A stretch of 64,000 nt of DNA. It comes from Patescibacteria group bacterium. GTDB taxonomy: Bacteria > Patescibacteriota > Microgenomatia > UBA1406 > GWC2-37-13. The position numbers were made by a program, and so were the translations under genes. The first letter of the stretch is position 1. The number at the start of each line of letters is the position of its first letter. The stretch covers positions 1 through 64,000 of the forward strand of contig BPJE01000003.1 of assembly GCA_026004455.1 (NCBI GenBank), written 5' to 3'. Below the pieces are notes generated by a model. The model saw nothing but the letters and a program-made list of their open reading frames with translations, did not search any database and was not told the origin of the DNA. Shown here in pieces: positions 36,664-45,523 of this stretch.

Positions 36664-36692
36664 TTGACAAAAGGATATTTTTGGTGAATAAT
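36664..36692 (+). promoter_or_regulatory. dcw-cluster promoter before mraZ
   Basis: A perfect TTGACA (36664-36669) and AATAAT (36687-36692) are separated by 17 bp. Transcription would start near 36699 and the mraZ ATG is at 36701, so the message is leaderless or nearly so. Confidence 0.8.
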
Positions 36693-36716
36693 GGTTATAT
36701 ATGGTGTTTTTTGGTG
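36682..36716 (+). promoter_or_regulatory. MraZ operator: four TGGTK boxes at exact 10-bp period
   Basis: TGGTG (36682), TGGTT (36692), TGGTG (36702) and TGGTG (36712) repeat with 5-bp spacers. MraZ proteins are known to bind such direct repeats (TGGGN-type boxes with 5-nt spacers in E. coli) upstream of their own operon. The boxes overlap the -10 region and the start codon, which suggests autorepression. Confidence 0.8.
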
Positions 36717-37099
36717 AATATCAACTATCCTTTACTTCACCTGGACGTTTAGTCTTACCTAAACGCATTCGCGAACTTCTTAAAGGTAACACTTTTATTT
36801 TAACCAAAGGGTTTGATTTATGCTTAGCTGGTTATGATAAAGAAGATTGGGAAAATAGAGCTAAAGAACTTTTTAAATCATCGCTTTTATCAAAAGAAAA
36901 TTTAGATAAGCAAAGATTGCTTTTTTCATCAATTGTTTATCTAGAGATTGATGATCAAGGAAGATTTGTTATTCCAAAAAATCTTTTAACTTATGCTGGA
37001 TTAAAAAAAGATGTTGTTATTTTGGGGGTTGGCGATCATTTTGAGATATGGGATCAAGAGTCATGGAAAAAATATAGTAAAGACAAAATGAATTTATAA
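36701..37099 (+). CDS. mraZ: Transcriptional regulator MraZ
   Basis: A 132-residue double AbrB-like (SpoVT/AbrB fold) protein forming a ring that binds direct repeats and controls the dcw operon. Both copies of the motif are visible: FTSPGRLVLPKRIRELL near residue 10 and IDDQGRFVIPKNLLTYAGL near 85. It begins the division and cell-wall cluster and lies immediately under four phased TGGTK boxes. Confidence 0.95.
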   Translation: MVFFGEYQLSFTSPGRLVLPKRIRELLKGNTFILTKGFDLCLAGYDKEDWENRAKELFKSSLLSKENLDKQRLLFSSIVYLEIDDQGRFVIPKNLLTYAGLKKDVVILGVGDHFEIWDQESWKKYSKDKMNL

Positions 37100-37112
37100 T
37101 TTTTGATTTTTG

Positions 37113-37128
37113 TCCGCCAGCTGGCGGA
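37113..37128. repeat. Palindrome TCCGCC...GGCGGA, family C copy 4
   Basis: A perfect 16-bp palindrome between mraZ and rsmH, flanked by TTTTGATTTTTG and TTTGAATTTTT. It might form a weak attenuator, but no T run follows immediately. Confidence 0.7.
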
Positions 37129-37143
37129 TTTGAATTTTTTATT

Positions 37144-37968
37144 ATGCACACCCCAGTACTTTTACAACAAGCGATTGAAAAGTTAGACATTAAAAAAGAT
37201 GGATTGTATGTTGATGCTACATATGGTGAAGGTGGTTATACAAAAGAGATTATTAAAAAAGGAGGAAAAGTTTTAGCAATTGATTTAGACATTGAACAAA
37301 TTCAAAAGCCAAAATTCCCGCCTAAAATGGCAGGTAAAAAAAATTTAAATTTGATTCAAGGGAATTTTGCTGAGATTGAGAAAATTGCTAAAGAAAATAA
37401 TTTTTTTCCGGTTGATGGAGTGGTATTTGATCTGGGTTTATCAATGAATCAACTTGAAAATTCAGGAAGAGGATTCTCTTATAAGAAGCTAGAGGATGAT
37501 TTGGATATGCGGCTAGATTTAAGTCAAGAAATGACAGCTAAAGAGTTGCTTAGAAAATTAACAGTTTTTGATTTAACAGAAATATTAGAAAAATATTCTG
37601 AAGAAGTTAATGCTAAAAAGATTGCTAAAGTCATAAAAAACAGTCAAAAAATGGAAAAAGTAAAAGATTTAGTTTTGGCAATTGATAAGGCTTTAGGAAA
37701 AAAAGATGAGAAAACATATGCCAGAATTTTTCAAGCACTAAGAATAGCAATTAATCATGAATTTGAAAATTTAGAAAAAGGTTTAGCAGGAGTATTAAAA
37801 ATTATAAAAAAAGGCGGAAGAATAGTTGTTGTCACTTTTCATTCGCTTGAGGATAGAGTGGTAAAAAAATTTGTTTTACAAAATCATTTAAAGTTTGTTG
37901 ATAAAAAACCAGTGTTTGGAGTTAAAAGTTTTGAGAGAAGCGCTAAGTTAAGAACAATAATCATATGA
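37144..37968 (+). CDS. rsmH: 16S rRNA (cytosine1402-N4)-methyltransferase RsmH
   Basis: A 274-residue SAM-dependent methyltransferase. It opens with MHTPVLLQQAIEKL, SAM-binding YVDATYGEGGYTKEI and AIDLDIEQI, then GVVFDLGLSMNQLENSGRGFSY and VVTFHSLEDRVVKKF. The C-terminal ERSAKLR matches the family's RSAKLR ending. It is slightly short (usual length about 300). Second in the dcw cluster; its TGA stop overlaps the ftsL start (ATGA). Confidence 0.96.
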   Translation: MHTPVLLQQAIEKLDIKKDGLYVDATYGEGGYTKEIIKKGGKVLAIDLDIEQIQKPKFPPKMAGKKNLNLIQGNFAEIEKIAKENNFFPVDGVVFDLGLSMNQLENSGRGFSYKKLEDDLDMRLDLSQEMTAKELLRKLTVFDLTEILEKYSEEVNAKKIAKVIKNSQKMEKVKDLVLAIDKALGKKDEKTYARIFQALRIAINHEFENLEKGLAGVLKIIKKGGRIVVVTFHSLEDRVVKKFVLQNHLKFVDKKPVFGVKSFERSAKLRTIII

Positions 37969-38244
37969 AAAAAAATCAATTTATTTTTAGGATTATTAAT
38001 TAGTTTATCAATAATAATTAATTTATTTTTTTTCTTTTTTTCGATTAAATTAAGTGACGATATTAGTCTATATGAAGATAAAATGGAAAAAATTCATCAT
38101 CAAAATATCAATTTAGAAAAACAGTTGTCACAAATTTCCTCTCTTGAATATGCTAAAAAAGTGGCTGTTAATCTTGATCTAAACAAAAAAGTTGAGCCAA
38201 TTTATTTAGAAAATTTGAAATATGCCTTTATTTTTAATAAATGA
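37965..38244 (+). CDS. ftsL: FtsL-like division protein, frameshifted at codon 2-4
   Basis: A short bitopic protein in the usual ftsL place between rsmH and ftsI. As given, the frame stops after 12 codons. If the A8 run at 37968-37975 had seven bases, it would read through about 92 residues: MKKINLFLGLLISLSIII as membrane helix, then a coiled coil with EDKMEKIHHQNINLEKQLSQISSLEYAKKVAVNLDL. That topology and length fit FtsL/DivIC. It overlaps both neighbours with ATGA junctions. Assignment is by position and shape, since FtsL sequences are poorly conserved. Confidence 0.75.
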
Positions 38245-39896
38245 AAACAAAAATTTTATTTTTGGGATTTATACTCCTTTTTATCTTAATTATTATTAAA
38301 CTTTTTTATATTCAAATAATCTCTCCAGTTAATGTCGATTATGATTTATATTTAAAATCAAAAAAACTATATCCAGAAAGAGGTAAGATTTATGATCGAA
38401 AAAATTCTCCTTTAGTTTTAAATCAGAACTCATATTTACTATATATTGAGCCAAAAAAAATTGATGATAAATTAAAATTACTCAAATTTTTAAGTGAAAA
38501 ATTAGAAATGGATGAGGCATCACTTGAAGCAAAAATTGATTTTAATAAACAGTGGGTGGCAATAACATCAGGATTGCTTGAAGAAAAAAAAATTGAGATT
38601 GAAAAACTTAACTTAAAAGGGGTTGGTTTTGAAAAAAAGATGAAAAGATTTTATCCCGAGGCTTCTCTTTCTGCTCATATTTTAGGATTTGTTGGTAAAA
38701 ATGAAAAAGGTGATGATGTTGGTTATTTTGGAATTGAAGGATTTTATAATCAAGATTTATCAGGTCTTCCGGGTTTAATTGAGACAGAAAGAGATCTTTT
38801 TGGTAGACCAATTTTTTTTGGTGTTCAAAAAAAATTAAATCCAGAAAACGGTCGAGATTTAATACTAACAATTGATAAGACAGTTCAAGAAATTGCTAAA
38901 AAAAAATTACTTAATGGTATTGAAAAATATCAAGCAAAACAAGGATGTGTTATTATCGCTGATCCAAAAACAATGGCGATTATTTCTTTAGTTTGCTTAC
39001 CTGATTATGATTTGGATAATTATTATCAATTTAATGAAAGTTATTTTAAAAATCCAGCTATTTCTGAAGTTTATGAACCTGGCTCAATTTTTAAACCATT
39101 GATAATGGCTGCAGCAATTGAGGAAAAAAAAATTAGACCAACTGATATTTATGATGAACAAGGACCAGTAAAAATTGGTGAGTATGAGATAAGAACATGG
39201 AATAATAAGTATGAGGGAAAAATATCAATGACAAGAATATTGGAAAAATCTTCTAATGTTGGTATGGTTTATATTGGTGAAAAATTAGGAAAAAATAAAA
39301 TTTTTGAATATTTAGATAAATTTCAATTTGGAAAAATTACCAATATTGATCTTCAAGGCGAGATAGCAGGAGTGATGAAACCAAAAAATCAATGGTATCC
39401 GATTGATTATGCGACAGTGACTTTTGGTCAAGGAATTGCGGTGACACCAATTGGGATGATTAAAGCATTTTCAAGTATTATTAATGGTGGATATTTAATG
39501 AGGCCATATGTTGTGGAAAAAATTATTTCTTCAAAAGGAGAGATTAAAATAAAACCAAAAATTGAAAAAAAGATTTTTTCTAACTTAACTTCAGAAATTA
39601 TGAAAAAAATGTTAGTTTCAACTGTAGAAAATGCTGAGGCAAAATGGAATCGACCAAAAAATATTAAAATTGGTGGAAAAACAGGCACAGCGCAAATTCC
39701 AATAAAAGGCCATTATGATCCTTCATTAACCAATGCTTCATTTATTGGCTTTTTACCAGCTGATGATCCGAAAATAATTGCCTTAGTGATGCTTAAAGAA
39801 CCAAGAACTTCTCCTTGGGGTTCAGAGACAGCGGCACCAATATTTTTTGAAATTGCCAATGACCTTATAGTATACTATGGCATAAATAATGAATAA
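38241..39896 (+). CDS. ftsI: Septal peptidoglycan transpeptidase FtsI (PBP3/PBP2-type)
   Basis: A 551-residue class B penicillin-binding protein. An N-terminal helix (3-20) is followed by the dimerisation domain with PERGKIYDRKNSPL, and the transpeptidase domain with EPGSIFKPLI (active-site serine), SSNVGMVYIG (SxN) and GGKTGTAQIP (KTG). Its place after ftsL supports a division role rather than elongation. No PASTA domain is present. Confidence 0.95.
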   Translation: MKTKILFLGFILLFILIIIKLFYIQIISPVNVDYDLYLKSKKLYPERGKIYDRKNSPLVLNQNSYLLYIEPKKIDDKLKLLKFLSEKLEMDEASLEAKIDFNKQWVAITSGLLEEKKIEIEKLNLKGVGFEKKMKRFYPEASLSAHILGFVGKNEKGDDVGYFGIEGFYNQDLSGLPGLIETERDLFGRPIFFGVQKKLNPENGRDLILTIDKTVQEIAKKKLLNGIEKYQAKQGCVIIADPKTMAIISLVCLPDYDLDNYYQFNESYFKNPAISEVYEPGSIFKPLIMAAAIEEKKIRPTDIYDEQGPVKIGEYEIRTWNNKYEGKISMTRILEKSSNVGMVYIGEKLGKNKIFEYLDKFQFGKITNIDLQGEIAGVMKPKNQWYPIDYATVTFGQGIAVTPIGMIKAFSSIINGGYLMRPYVVEKIISSKGEIKIKPKIEKKIFSNLTSEIMKKMLVSTVENAEAKWNRPKNIKIGGKTGTAQIPIKGHYDPSLTNASFIGFLPADDPKIIALVMLKEPRTSPWGSETAAPIFFEIANDLIVYYGINNE

Positions 39897-41046
39897 AAAT
39901 ATGTGGCAAAAAATTAAAAACATTTACCATCTATTTCAAGCAATAGTTGCCAATATCTATTATGGTTTTCCTTCAAGAAAAATAAAAGTTATTGGTGTTA
40001 CTGGTACGGATGGAAAAACAACAACAACGACCTTGATTGCTCATATTTTAAAACAATCTGGAAAAAAAGTTTCTTTTATCTCAACAGTTTATGCAGAGGT
40101 TGCAGGAAAGATATATGATGTTGGTTTGCATGTGACTACTCCTTCATCTTTTATGGTTCAAAAGTTTTTACGCCAAGCAGTTGATAATGATGATGAGTAT
40201 TTTGTTTTAGAGACGACTTCCCATGCTTTAGATCAAAATCGAGTTTGGGGAGTAAAGTTTGAAATTGGGGTGATTACTAATATTACTCATGAACACTTAG
40301 ATTATCATAAAACTTATGAAAATTATGTAAGAGCTAAAGAAAAACTGTTAAAAATGGCAAAAATTGGTATTGTTAATAAAAATATCAAATATCAAATATC
40401 AAATATCAAATATTCATATCAAATATCAAATACAATAAAAAAAAATTTTCCGAATATTACCAGATATAACCAAGAAAATTATTCAGCAGCATTTTTAGTT
40501 TGTCAACTGCTTGGTTTATCAGAAAAAAAAATTATTAATGCTATGCAAAATTTTACATTACCAAAAGGAAGATTGGAGGTTTTTTATGATAAAGAGTTTA
40601 AGGTGATTATTGATTTTGCTCATACACCTAACGCTTTTCAAAAATTACTACCTGAGATTAGAAAAAAATATTTGAAAAAAAATAGTCGATTAATTCATGT
40701 TTTTGGTTCAGCTGGTCTTCGCGATAGGACAAAAAGACCAATTATGGGTAAGATGAGTGATAAATACAGTGATTATATAATTTTGACCGAGGAAGATTAT
40801 CGTACAGAAAATGTTGATGATATCTGTATTCAAATTGCTTCAGGAATAAAACATAAGCCCTATGAAATTATTACCAATCGAGAAAAAGCAATTGAAAAAG
40901 CAATTTTTATGGCTAAAAAAGGAGATGTAGTTTTGTTGACTGGTAAATCTCATGAAAAAAGTTTAGCTCGAGGAAAAAAAGAGTATCCTTGGAGTGAACA
41001 TAAGGCAGTAGAGAAAGCGATAAAATTAAAAATTAATAATGAATAA
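39889..41046 (+). CDS. murE: MurE-like UDP-MurNAc-tripeptide ligase, short form
   Basis: A 385-residue Mur ligase. The ATP-binding domain starts almost at once with VIGVTGTDGKTTTTTLIAHIL at about 34, and the middle ETTSHALDQNRVWGVKFEIGVITNITHEHLDYH is MurE-like. The C-terminal domain has DFAHTPNAFQKLL and HVFGSAGLRDRTKRPIMG. The N-terminal UDP-substrate domain (about 90 residues) of ordinary MurE is missing. Around residues 164-182 an ISNIKYQ repeat is encoded by AATATCA heptamers. Whether it adds a diamino acid or acts on another substrate is uncertain. Confidence 0.88.
   Translation: MNKNMWQKIKNIYHLFQAIVANIYYGFPSRKIKVIGVTGTDGKTTTTTLIAHILKQSGKKVSFISTVYAEVAGKIYDVGLHVTTPSSFMVQKFLRQAVDNDDEYFVLETTSHALDQNRVWGVKFEIGVITNITHEHLDYHKTYENYVRAKEKLLKMAKIGIVNKNIKYQISNIKYSYQISNTIKKNFPNITRYNQENYSAAFLVCQLLGLSEKKIINAMQNFTLPKGRLEVFYDKEFKVIIDFAHTPNAFQKLLPEIRKKYLKKNSRLIHVFGSAGLRDRTKRPIMGKMSDKYSDYIILTEEDYRTENVDDICIQIASGIKHKPYEIITNREKAIEKAIFMAKKGDVVLLTGKSHEKSLARGKKEYPWSEHKAVEKAIKLKINNE
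40381..40433 (+). repeat. AATATCA heptamer microsatellite inside murE
   Basis: Six or more AATATCA units, one interrupted by TTC. A 7-bp period makes it frame-sensitive if the copy number changes by other than three units. Confidence 0.8.
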
Positions 41047-41054
41047 TGAAAAAT

Positions 41055-41102
41055 TAAAAATTTTGACTTTTGACTTTTGACTTTTGAATTTTGAATTTTA
41101 TT
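41055..41102. repeat. TTTTGAC/TTTTGAA heptamer tract between murE and pgeF
   Basis: Tandem TTTTGAC units (four) then TTTTGAA. The same unit recurs at 32741-32780, 44136-44168, inverted at 43190-43221 and 62113-62160. Confidence 0.7.
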
Positions 41103-41105
41103 ATT

Positions 41106-41843
41106 ATGATTCTATTTAATAAAAATTTAAAAATTTATTATTCAACCTTAATTAACGATAATCGTTATTTTAGTGGTTTTGGGACGAAGGATATTGGCGA
41201 TGGAAGAAAAATAGAGACGATTTTAAAATTTTTAAAAATAAATCAGATTGATTATAAAAAAATTGTTATTCCTGATCAGATTCATTCGGTTAATATTGAG
41301 GTTTTTGAAAATAAAAATAATGATTTGATTCAAAGAATTGATGACACTGATGGAATAATAACAACAGAAAAAAATATTGTTTTAACAGTAGTCACGGCTG
41401 ATTGTTTACCAATGATTATTGTTGATAAAAATCTTGGCGCAATTGGTATTTCTCATCAAGGTTGGCGTGGTAGTGTAAAAAAAATGGCGCAAAAAATGGT
41501 GGAGAAGTTTATCCAATTAGGGAGTAATTTAAAAGATATAAAAGTAGCTTTAGGTCCTCATATTGGCCAATGTTGTTATGATATTGATGAGGATAGATAT
41601 TATCAGTTTAAACAAGAATTTGATGGTTATTCAGAGAAAATTTTTCACTGGCAGCAAGGTCGTTGGCATTTGAATTTAGGACTTTTAAATTATTTGCTTT
41701 TGCAAGAAATTGGTTTGCAAAAACATCATATTGATTTTTTTCCATTTTGCACAAAATGCAATAAAAAACAATTTTTTTCTTTTCGTCGAGATAAAAAAGA
41801 AAACTATGGAGAAATGTTAAGTTTTATTATTAAAAATGAATAA
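41106..41843 (+). CDS. pgeF: Multicopper-oxidase/laccase-domain protein PgeF (YfiH, purine nucleoside phosphorylase)
   Basis: A 245-residue YfiH/LACC1-type protein. Motifs include VVTADCLPMIIV, GISHQGWRGSV and ALGPHIGQCCYDI, which carry the zinc-binding Cys/His site. The family has adenosine/inosine phosphorylase activity, and E. coli PgeF is linked to cell-wall quality control. Its place inside the dcw cluster fits that. The ATG at 41106 is chosen; the frame extends 15 bp upstream through a heptamer repeat. It overlaps murC by 8 bp. Confidence 0.9.
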   Translation: MILFNKNLKIYYSTLINDNRYFSGFGTKDIGDGRKIETILKFLKINQIDYKKIVIPDQIHSVNIEVFENKNNDLIQRIDDTDGIITTEKNIVLTVVTADCLPMIIVDKNLGAIGISHQGWRGSVKKMAQKMVEKFIQLGSNLKDIKVALGPHIGQCCYDIDEDRYYQFKQEFDGYSEKIFHWQQGRWHLNLGLLNYLLLQEIGLQKHHIDFFPFCTKCNKKQFFSFRRDKKENYGEMLSFIIKNE

Positions 41844-43224
41844 TAAATTTTTAAATCAATTTAAAAACATTTTTTTTCTTGGTATTAAAGGAGTGGCGAT
41901 GACTAATCTGGCGGTTTTTTTAAAAAAAATGAGAAAAAATATTTATGGAGTTGATGTTGAGGAAGAGTTTATAACTGATAAATTACTATCAAAATATAAC
42001 ATATTATATCAAAATAATTTTAATAATCTACCAGAAAATATTGACCTTTTTGTTTATTCAGCTGCTCATCAAGGATTAAATAATCCCTTAACAAAAGAGG
42101 CAAAAAAAAGAATGATTACAGTTATTTCTCAAGCAGAATTATTAGGAGAGATAATGAAAAATTTTCAAAATAAAATTGCAGTTTCTGGTTGCCATGGTAA
42201 GACAACAACCTCATCTTTACTATCATATGCTTTGCTTAAATTAAATCAAAAACCCTCATACATTGTTGGTGTGCCTTTTTTTGGAGATTATCAAGGTGGT
42301 GATTATCAAGAGAAAAAATATTTTGTTGTTGAAGCTGATGAATATGGGATTAATCCGCCAATTGATAAAATGCCAAAATTTTTAAAATTAAATCCTGATT
42401 GGATAATCTGTACCAATATTGATTTTGATCACCCGGATGTTTATAAGGATATCAAAGATACAAAATCAGTATTTTTAAAATTTTTTCAGAGTAAAAAGTT
42501 GATTGTCAATATTGATGATGAAAATATAAAAGAGGTAGTTGGAAAAATTAAAAATAATCAAAATATCTATACTTATGGTTTTTCTGATAAAGCTGATTAT
42601 CAAATATTAGATTGGCAAGTTAATGAAGATGGATCAAAGTTTACAATAAAGAATTTAGGAGAGTTTAAAATTGATATTTTTGGAAAACATAATATCTTAA
42701 ATGCCACTGCGGTGATTGTCCAGTTATTAAAACTTGGATTTGATGTTGACAAAGTAAAAGAAAATTTAAAAGGATTTATTGGCGCGAAAAGACGAATGGA
42801 ATTAGTTTTTAAAGGAGATTTTTATATTGTTGATGATTATGCTCATCATCCTCAAGAAATTAAAGCTACTCTTGAGGCAGCAAGAGAACGATTTAAAAAT
42901 AAAAGATTAATTGTTATTTTTCAACCTCATACTTATTCGAGAACAATGTCACTTTTAAATGATTTTAAGGAAAGTTTGGAGGTAGCTGATATTGGTTTTC
43001 TTTTGCCGATATTTGCCTCAGCAAGAGAAAATAAAGGTGATTTTACTGTTTCATCAAAAGACATTGTTTCTAATTCAAAAAAATTATTTTATTGCGAAAA
43101 TGAAGATCAGTTATTGAAAAATTTAGAAAAAATATTGAAAAAAAATGATGTTGTCTTTACAATGGGAGCAGGAGACATATATAAATTAAAAGTCAAAATT
43201 CAAAATGCAAAAGTCAAAAGTTAA
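41836..43224 (+). CDS. murC: UDP-N-acetylmuramate--L-alanine ligase
   Basis: A 462-residue ligase adding the first amino acid of the stem peptide. The N-terminal Rossmann domain has FLGIKGVAMTNLAVFL, ATP binding is SGCHGKTTTSSLLS, then EADEYGINPP and the C-terminal DDYAHHPQEIKATLEAARERF with IFQPHTYSRT. The final residues KVKIQNAKVKS are encoded by inverted heptamer repeats, so its tail has been altered. It starts inside the end of pgeF. Confidence 0.96.
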   Translation: MNNKFLNQFKNIFFLGIKGVAMTNLAVFLKKMRKNIYGVDVEEEFITDKLLSKYNILYQNNFNNLPENIDLFVYSAAHQGLNNPLTKEAKKRMITVISQAELLGEIMKNFQNKIAVSGCHGKTTTSSLLSYALLKLNQKPSYIVGVPFFGDYQGGDYQEKKYFVVEADEYGINPPIDKMPKFLKLNPDWIICTNIDFDHPDVYKDIKDTKSVFLKFFQSKKLIVNIDDENIKEVVGKIKNNQNIYTYGFSDKADYQILDWQVNEDGSKFTIKNLGEFKIDIFGKHNILNATAVIVQLLKLGFDVDKVKENLKGFIGAKRRMELVFKGDFYIVDDYAHHPQEIKATLEAARERFKNKRLIVIFQPHTYSRTMSLLNDFKESLEVADIGFLLPIFASARENKGDFTVSSKDIVSNSKKLFYCENEDQLLKNLEKILKKNDVVFTMGAGDIYKLKVKIQNAKVKS

Positions 43225-43225
43225 T

Positions 43226-44119
43226 ATGTTAGATATAAAATCAAGGATTGGGAAAAATAAGGAGATATCGAATCTTTTTACTTTGAAAAATCAGGTGATA
43301 GTAGAAAATTTTTTTGAAGCAAAAACAAGAGAGGATTTGATTAACATAAAAAAATACTGTTTAGATAATAATTTACCACTTTTAATAATTGGTGGCGGAT
43401 CAAATATTGCGATATTAAAAGAAAAGGTAAATGGTATTGTGGTAAAAAATAGTTATAAAGAGTTAAAAATTATTGAAGAAAACGATGATGAGGTTATTAT
43501 CTCTGTTTCTTCTGGTTATCCGGTATCTCTTTTAATTGCTAAATCACTTGAGGCTGGTTGGAGCGGGTTTGAATATCATCAAGGATTACCAGGTACAATT
43601 GGTGGAGCAATTTATATGAATTCAAAATGGACAAAACCTTTGACTTATTTTGGTGATAATTTAATCTATGGATATCTACTAGATAATCAAGCTAAGATAA
43701 AAAAAGTTTCTCGAGATTATTTTCAATTTGCTTATGATTATTCGATATTGCAAAAAACAAAAGAGATCTTACTTGAGGGAATTTTTAAATTAAAAAAAGA
43801 AGATAAAAAAATTATTAAAGAAAGAGCTTTATTTGCTTTAAATTATCGAAAAAAGACTCAGCCATTTGGAGTAGCAACTTGTGGCTGTTTTTTTAAAAAT
43901 CCTGGTAATATTTCTGCTGGTTATTTGATTGATAAGGCTGGATTAAAAGGATTTTCTGTTGGTGATTTTTATATTTCTGATATTCATGCTAATTTTATTA
44001 TTAACAAAGGTAAGGGTAAAAAAGAAGATTTGTTAAAATTATTATCAATTATAAAGACAAAAGTAAAAGAAAAATTTGGTGTAGAATTAGAGGAGGAAGT
44101 GATAATAATTAATAATTAA
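43226..44119 (+). CDS. murB: UDP-N-acetylenolpyruvoylglucosamine reductase
   Basis: A 297-residue FAD enzyme reducing enolpyruvyl-UDP-GlcNAc to UDP-MurNAc. FAD-binding LLIIGGGSNIAI and GLPGTIGGAIYMNS are plain; the catalytic acid residue sits in CGCFFKNP, where cysteine replaces the serine of E. coli MurB, as in type IIb enzymes. The ATG at 43226 is preferred: an ATG at 43205 would add only repeat-coded MQKSKVN. It follows murC after one base. Confidence 0.95.
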   Translation: MLDIKSRIGKNKEISNLFTLKNQVIVENFFEAKTREDLINIKKYCLDNNLPLLIIGGGSNIAILKEKVNGIVVKNSYKELKIIEENDDEVIISVSSGYPVSLLIAKSLEAGWSGFEYHQGLPGTIGGAIYMNSKWTKPLTYFGDNLIYGYLLDNQAKIKKVSRDYFQFAYDYSILQKTKEILLEGIFKLKKEDKKIIKERALFALNYRKKTQPFGVATCGCFFKNPGNISAGYLIDKAGLKGFSVGDFYISDIHANFIINKGKGKKEDLLKLLSIIKTKVKEKFGVELEEEVIIINN

Positions 44120-44171
44120 TAATGAATAATGAAAAATTTTGACTTTTGACTTTTGAATTTTAACTTTTATT

Positions 44172-45494
44172 ATGGAAGATTCTTATATTATAAAAGGCGG
44201 GAAAAAAATACAAGGTGATGTTTATTTATCAGGAGCAAAAAATGTTGCTTTAAAGATGATAATCGCTTCGCTTTTATTTGAAGAAAAAGTAATTTTGGAT
44301 AATATACCTCAAATTAATGATGTTAAGGAATTAATTCATTTAGTGAATCAATTAGGGGCAAAAACAATTTTTATAGAGAAAAACAAATTAGAAGTTGATC
44401 CAAGAGGATTAAAATTAAATAAAGTTGACTTTCTTCATGCTTCAAAAATAAGAGTTTCTTTTATGCTTTTTGCGCCACTATTATATAAATTTGGTAGTTG
44501 TTATATACCTAATCCAGGAGGTTGTCGGATTGGTGCTCGACCAATTGATAGAATAGTTGAGGGAATGAAGAGTTTAGGTGTTGATGTTGTTTATAATTCA
44601 GAGACTGGTTATTATTATGCAAAATTAACTAAAAAACCATCAGGTATTTATAAATTTTCTAAACAAACTCATACAGGAACAGAACTTTTGATAATGTTAT
44701 CGATTTTTTCCGATAGTGAAGTGATACTAGAAAATTGTGCTTTAGAGCCTGAGATTGATGATTTAATAAATTTTTTAAATCAATCTGGGGCCAAAATTGA
44801 AAAAAACGAGCGAACAATAAAAATTGTTGGTGTAAAAAAACTTAAATTTAATCAACCTTATTCAATCATTACTGACAGAAATGAAGCAGTAACTTTTGTT
44901 TGTTTGGGATTAGGAACTGGAGGATGGATAAATCTTAAAAATATTAATCCTTTTTATTTAGATTATTTTATAAACAAATTAAAGCAAATTGGAGTTAGTG
45001 TTGAAAAAAATAGTCAAGGATTATTATTTAAATCGGAAAAAAAATTAACTGCTACTAATATTGAAACTATGCCTCATCCTGGATTTATGACTGATTGGCA
45101 ACCCAATTGGGCAGTGTTGATGACTCAAGCTGAAGGAATATCAACAATAACTGAACGAGTTTTTGAAAATAGGTTTTCTTATGTTGAAGAGTTAAAAAAG
45201 TTAGGAGCAAAAATTAATTTTATTGAATTTACTCCATCTAATCCTTTTGATTATTATTATTTTAATTATGAAGAAAGAAAAAAATACTCTCAAAAAATTG
45301 AGATTATTGGTCCAACAAAACTTCACGGAGGAGTATTAAATATTGTTGATCTTCGGGCTGGAGCTTCATTAGCAATTGCCGCTTTAATTGCCAACGGAGA
45401 ATCAATTATTAATCAAGTCTCTATACTAGAACGCGGTTACGAAAATTTTATTGAAAAAGTTAAAAAAATAGGTGGAGAGATAAAAAAAGTGTAA
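44172..45494 (+). CDS. murA: UDP-N-acetylglucosamine 1-carboxyvinyltransferase
   Basis: A 440-residue enolpyruvyl transferase, the first committed step of peptidoglycan synthesis. GAKNVALKMIIASLLF with the conserved lysine-asparagine pair lies near the start, and the fosfomycin-target cysteine is present in NPGGCRIGARPIDR (about 117-120). Later DRNEAVTFVCLGLG, MPHPGFMTDWQPNWAVLMTQAEG and DLRAGASLAIAALIA match the family. A heptamer-repeat tract separates it from murB. Confidence 0.96.
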   Translation: MEDSYIIKGGKKIQGDVYLSGAKNVALKMIIASLLFEEKVILDNIPQINDVKELIHLVNQLGAKTIFIEKNKLEVDPRGLKLNKVDFLHASKIRVSFMLFAPLLYKFGSCYIPNPGGCRIGARPIDRIVEGMKSLGVDVVYNSETGYYYAKLTKKPSGIYKFSKQTHTGTELLIMLSIFSDSEVILENCALEPEIDDLINFLNQSGAKIEKNERTIKIVGVKKLKFNQPYSIITDRNEAVTFVCLGLGTGGWINLKNINPFYLDYFINKLKQIGVSVEKNSQGLLFKSEKKLTATNIETMPHPGFMTDWQPNWAVLMTQAEGISTITERVFENRFSYVEELKKLGAKINFIEFTPSNPFDYYYFNYEERKKYSQKIEIIGPTKLHGGVLNIVDLRAGASLAIAALIANGESIINQVSILERGYENFIEKVKKIGGEIKKV

Positions 45495-45523
45495 TCCTCA
45501 TTAAACTTTGATAAAATTAGTTT

